From NCBI GenBank assembly GCA_001298575.1, contig LJCV01000029.1, positions 1-32,304 of the forward strand: 32,304 nucleotides of DNA, read 5' to 3'. The stretch comes from Actinobacteria bacterium OK074 (lineage in GTDB: Bacteria > Actinomycetota > Actinomycetes > Streptomycetales > Streptomycetaceae). Both the position numbers and the translations under genes were made by a program. This document shows, in pieces, positions 32,071-32,304 of this stretch (the stretch's first letter is position 1; every line of letters starts with the position of its first letter). The notes under the pieces are model-generated. The model searched no databases. It was given only the letters and a program-made list of their open reading frames with translations, and had not been told where the DNA came from.

Positions 32071-32157
32071 GGTGGGTTGCCCGAGCGGCCTAAGGGAACG
32101 GTCTTGAAAACCGTCGTGGCAGCGATGTCACCGTGGGTTCAAATCCCACACCCACCG
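32071..32157 (+). tRNA. tRNA-Ser (anticodon UGA)
   Basis: Acceptor stem GGTGGGT (32071-32077) pairs with ACCCACC (32150-32156), discriminator G 32157. Anticodon stem ACGGT/ACCGT holds loop CTTGAAA (32103-32109) with TGA at 32105-32107, reading UCA and related codons. Long variable arm and T-loop GTTCAAATC are present; CCA is not encoded. Confidence 0.95.
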
Positions 32158-32179
32158 CGGTGGTCGCGCAGGAGCGGAA

Positions 32180-32213
32180 GGGGCGCCCGGAACCGTTCGG
32201 AGCCGGGCGCCCC
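32180..32213 (+). terminator. Terminator after tRNA-Ser(UGA)
   Basis: GGGGCGCCCGG (32180-32190) and CCGGGCGCCCC (32203-32213), a perfect 11-bp stem with a 12-base loop, 22 bases after the tRNA. The remaining bases to the window end show no supported gene. Confidence 0.75.
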
Positions 32214-32304
32214 ACCGTGGGAAGGCGGACCAGACGCGGCCGCCGCCACCGCGCCACCGCCACGGCCACGCCGCCCGCACCGTCCCCTCCCGCCCCCGCC
32301 AACG

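Noticed and set aside
32090..32302. 70-residue minus-strand frame at the window end
   Set aside because: It covers tRNA-Ser(UGA) and its terminator on the opposite strand; no independent support.

Overview
The window reads as core chromosome of a Streptomyces species. Base composition is very GC-rich, many starts are GTG, and stop/start overlaps of the ATGA/GTGA type are frequent. The gene order serS - pheA - DyP peroxidase (dtpA) - copCD - ecuC - sco - ycnI also matches, from memory, the Streptomyces coelicolor/lividans neighbourhood around serS. I see no phage, insertion sequence, CRISPR array or biosynthetic cluster. What stands out is a DnaA-box cluster, an extracytoplasmic copper operon, several degenerate enzymes, intragenic tandem repeats and a repeated GC palindrome.

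Layout. Positions 1-2933 (minus) hold a three-gene translationally coupled operon: an M24 metallopeptidase, an EphD-like alpha/beta-hydrolase + short-chain dehydrogenase fusion, and the N-terminus of a PF10118-type metal-dependent hydrolase. A candidate operator lies upstream. Positions 3333-6916 (plus) hold an ABC-2 operon alternating two ATPases and two permeases. A small conserved hypothetical gene (7122) and tRNA-Ser(GCU) (7700) follow. Positions 7844-10143 (minus) hold serS overlapping a HAD phosphatase whose N-terminus is a long Gly/Ser repeat. The 567-bp gap between serS and pheA carries a cluster of DnaA boxes in two opposed groups. It resembles the DnaA-titrating 'D78' locus that I recall from S. 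coelicolor.

Positions 10711-18379 (minus) hold pheA and then the copper block. Sco, EcuC (PCuAC), CopCD and the Tat-exported haem peroxidase DtpA form one tight transcription unit. YcnI and a Met-rich membrane protein lie upstream, behind a hairpin. In S. lividans these proteins handle extracytoplasmic copper and support maturation of the copper oxidase GlxA and hyphal-tip morphogenesis.

Positions 18639-20951 (plus) hold an RsbW-like ATPase, a Tat-exported intradiol dioxygenase and a CitG-family protein. Positions 21033-24131 (minus) hold aminopeptidase P and a GAF-PPM phosphatase with a degenerate metal motif. A 691-bp AT-richer intergenic region with phased repeats precedes a degenerate PrimPol-like protein (24823), a GC-repeat stretch and a membrane-anchored hypothetical (25839).

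The right end holds a SEC-C/DUF5926 protein, a second RsbW-like ATPase with a repeat tail, a glycerophosphodiester phosphodiesterase (all minus), then a plus-strand HtrA-like protease and tRNA-Ser(UGA). Strong GC hairpins close most units.
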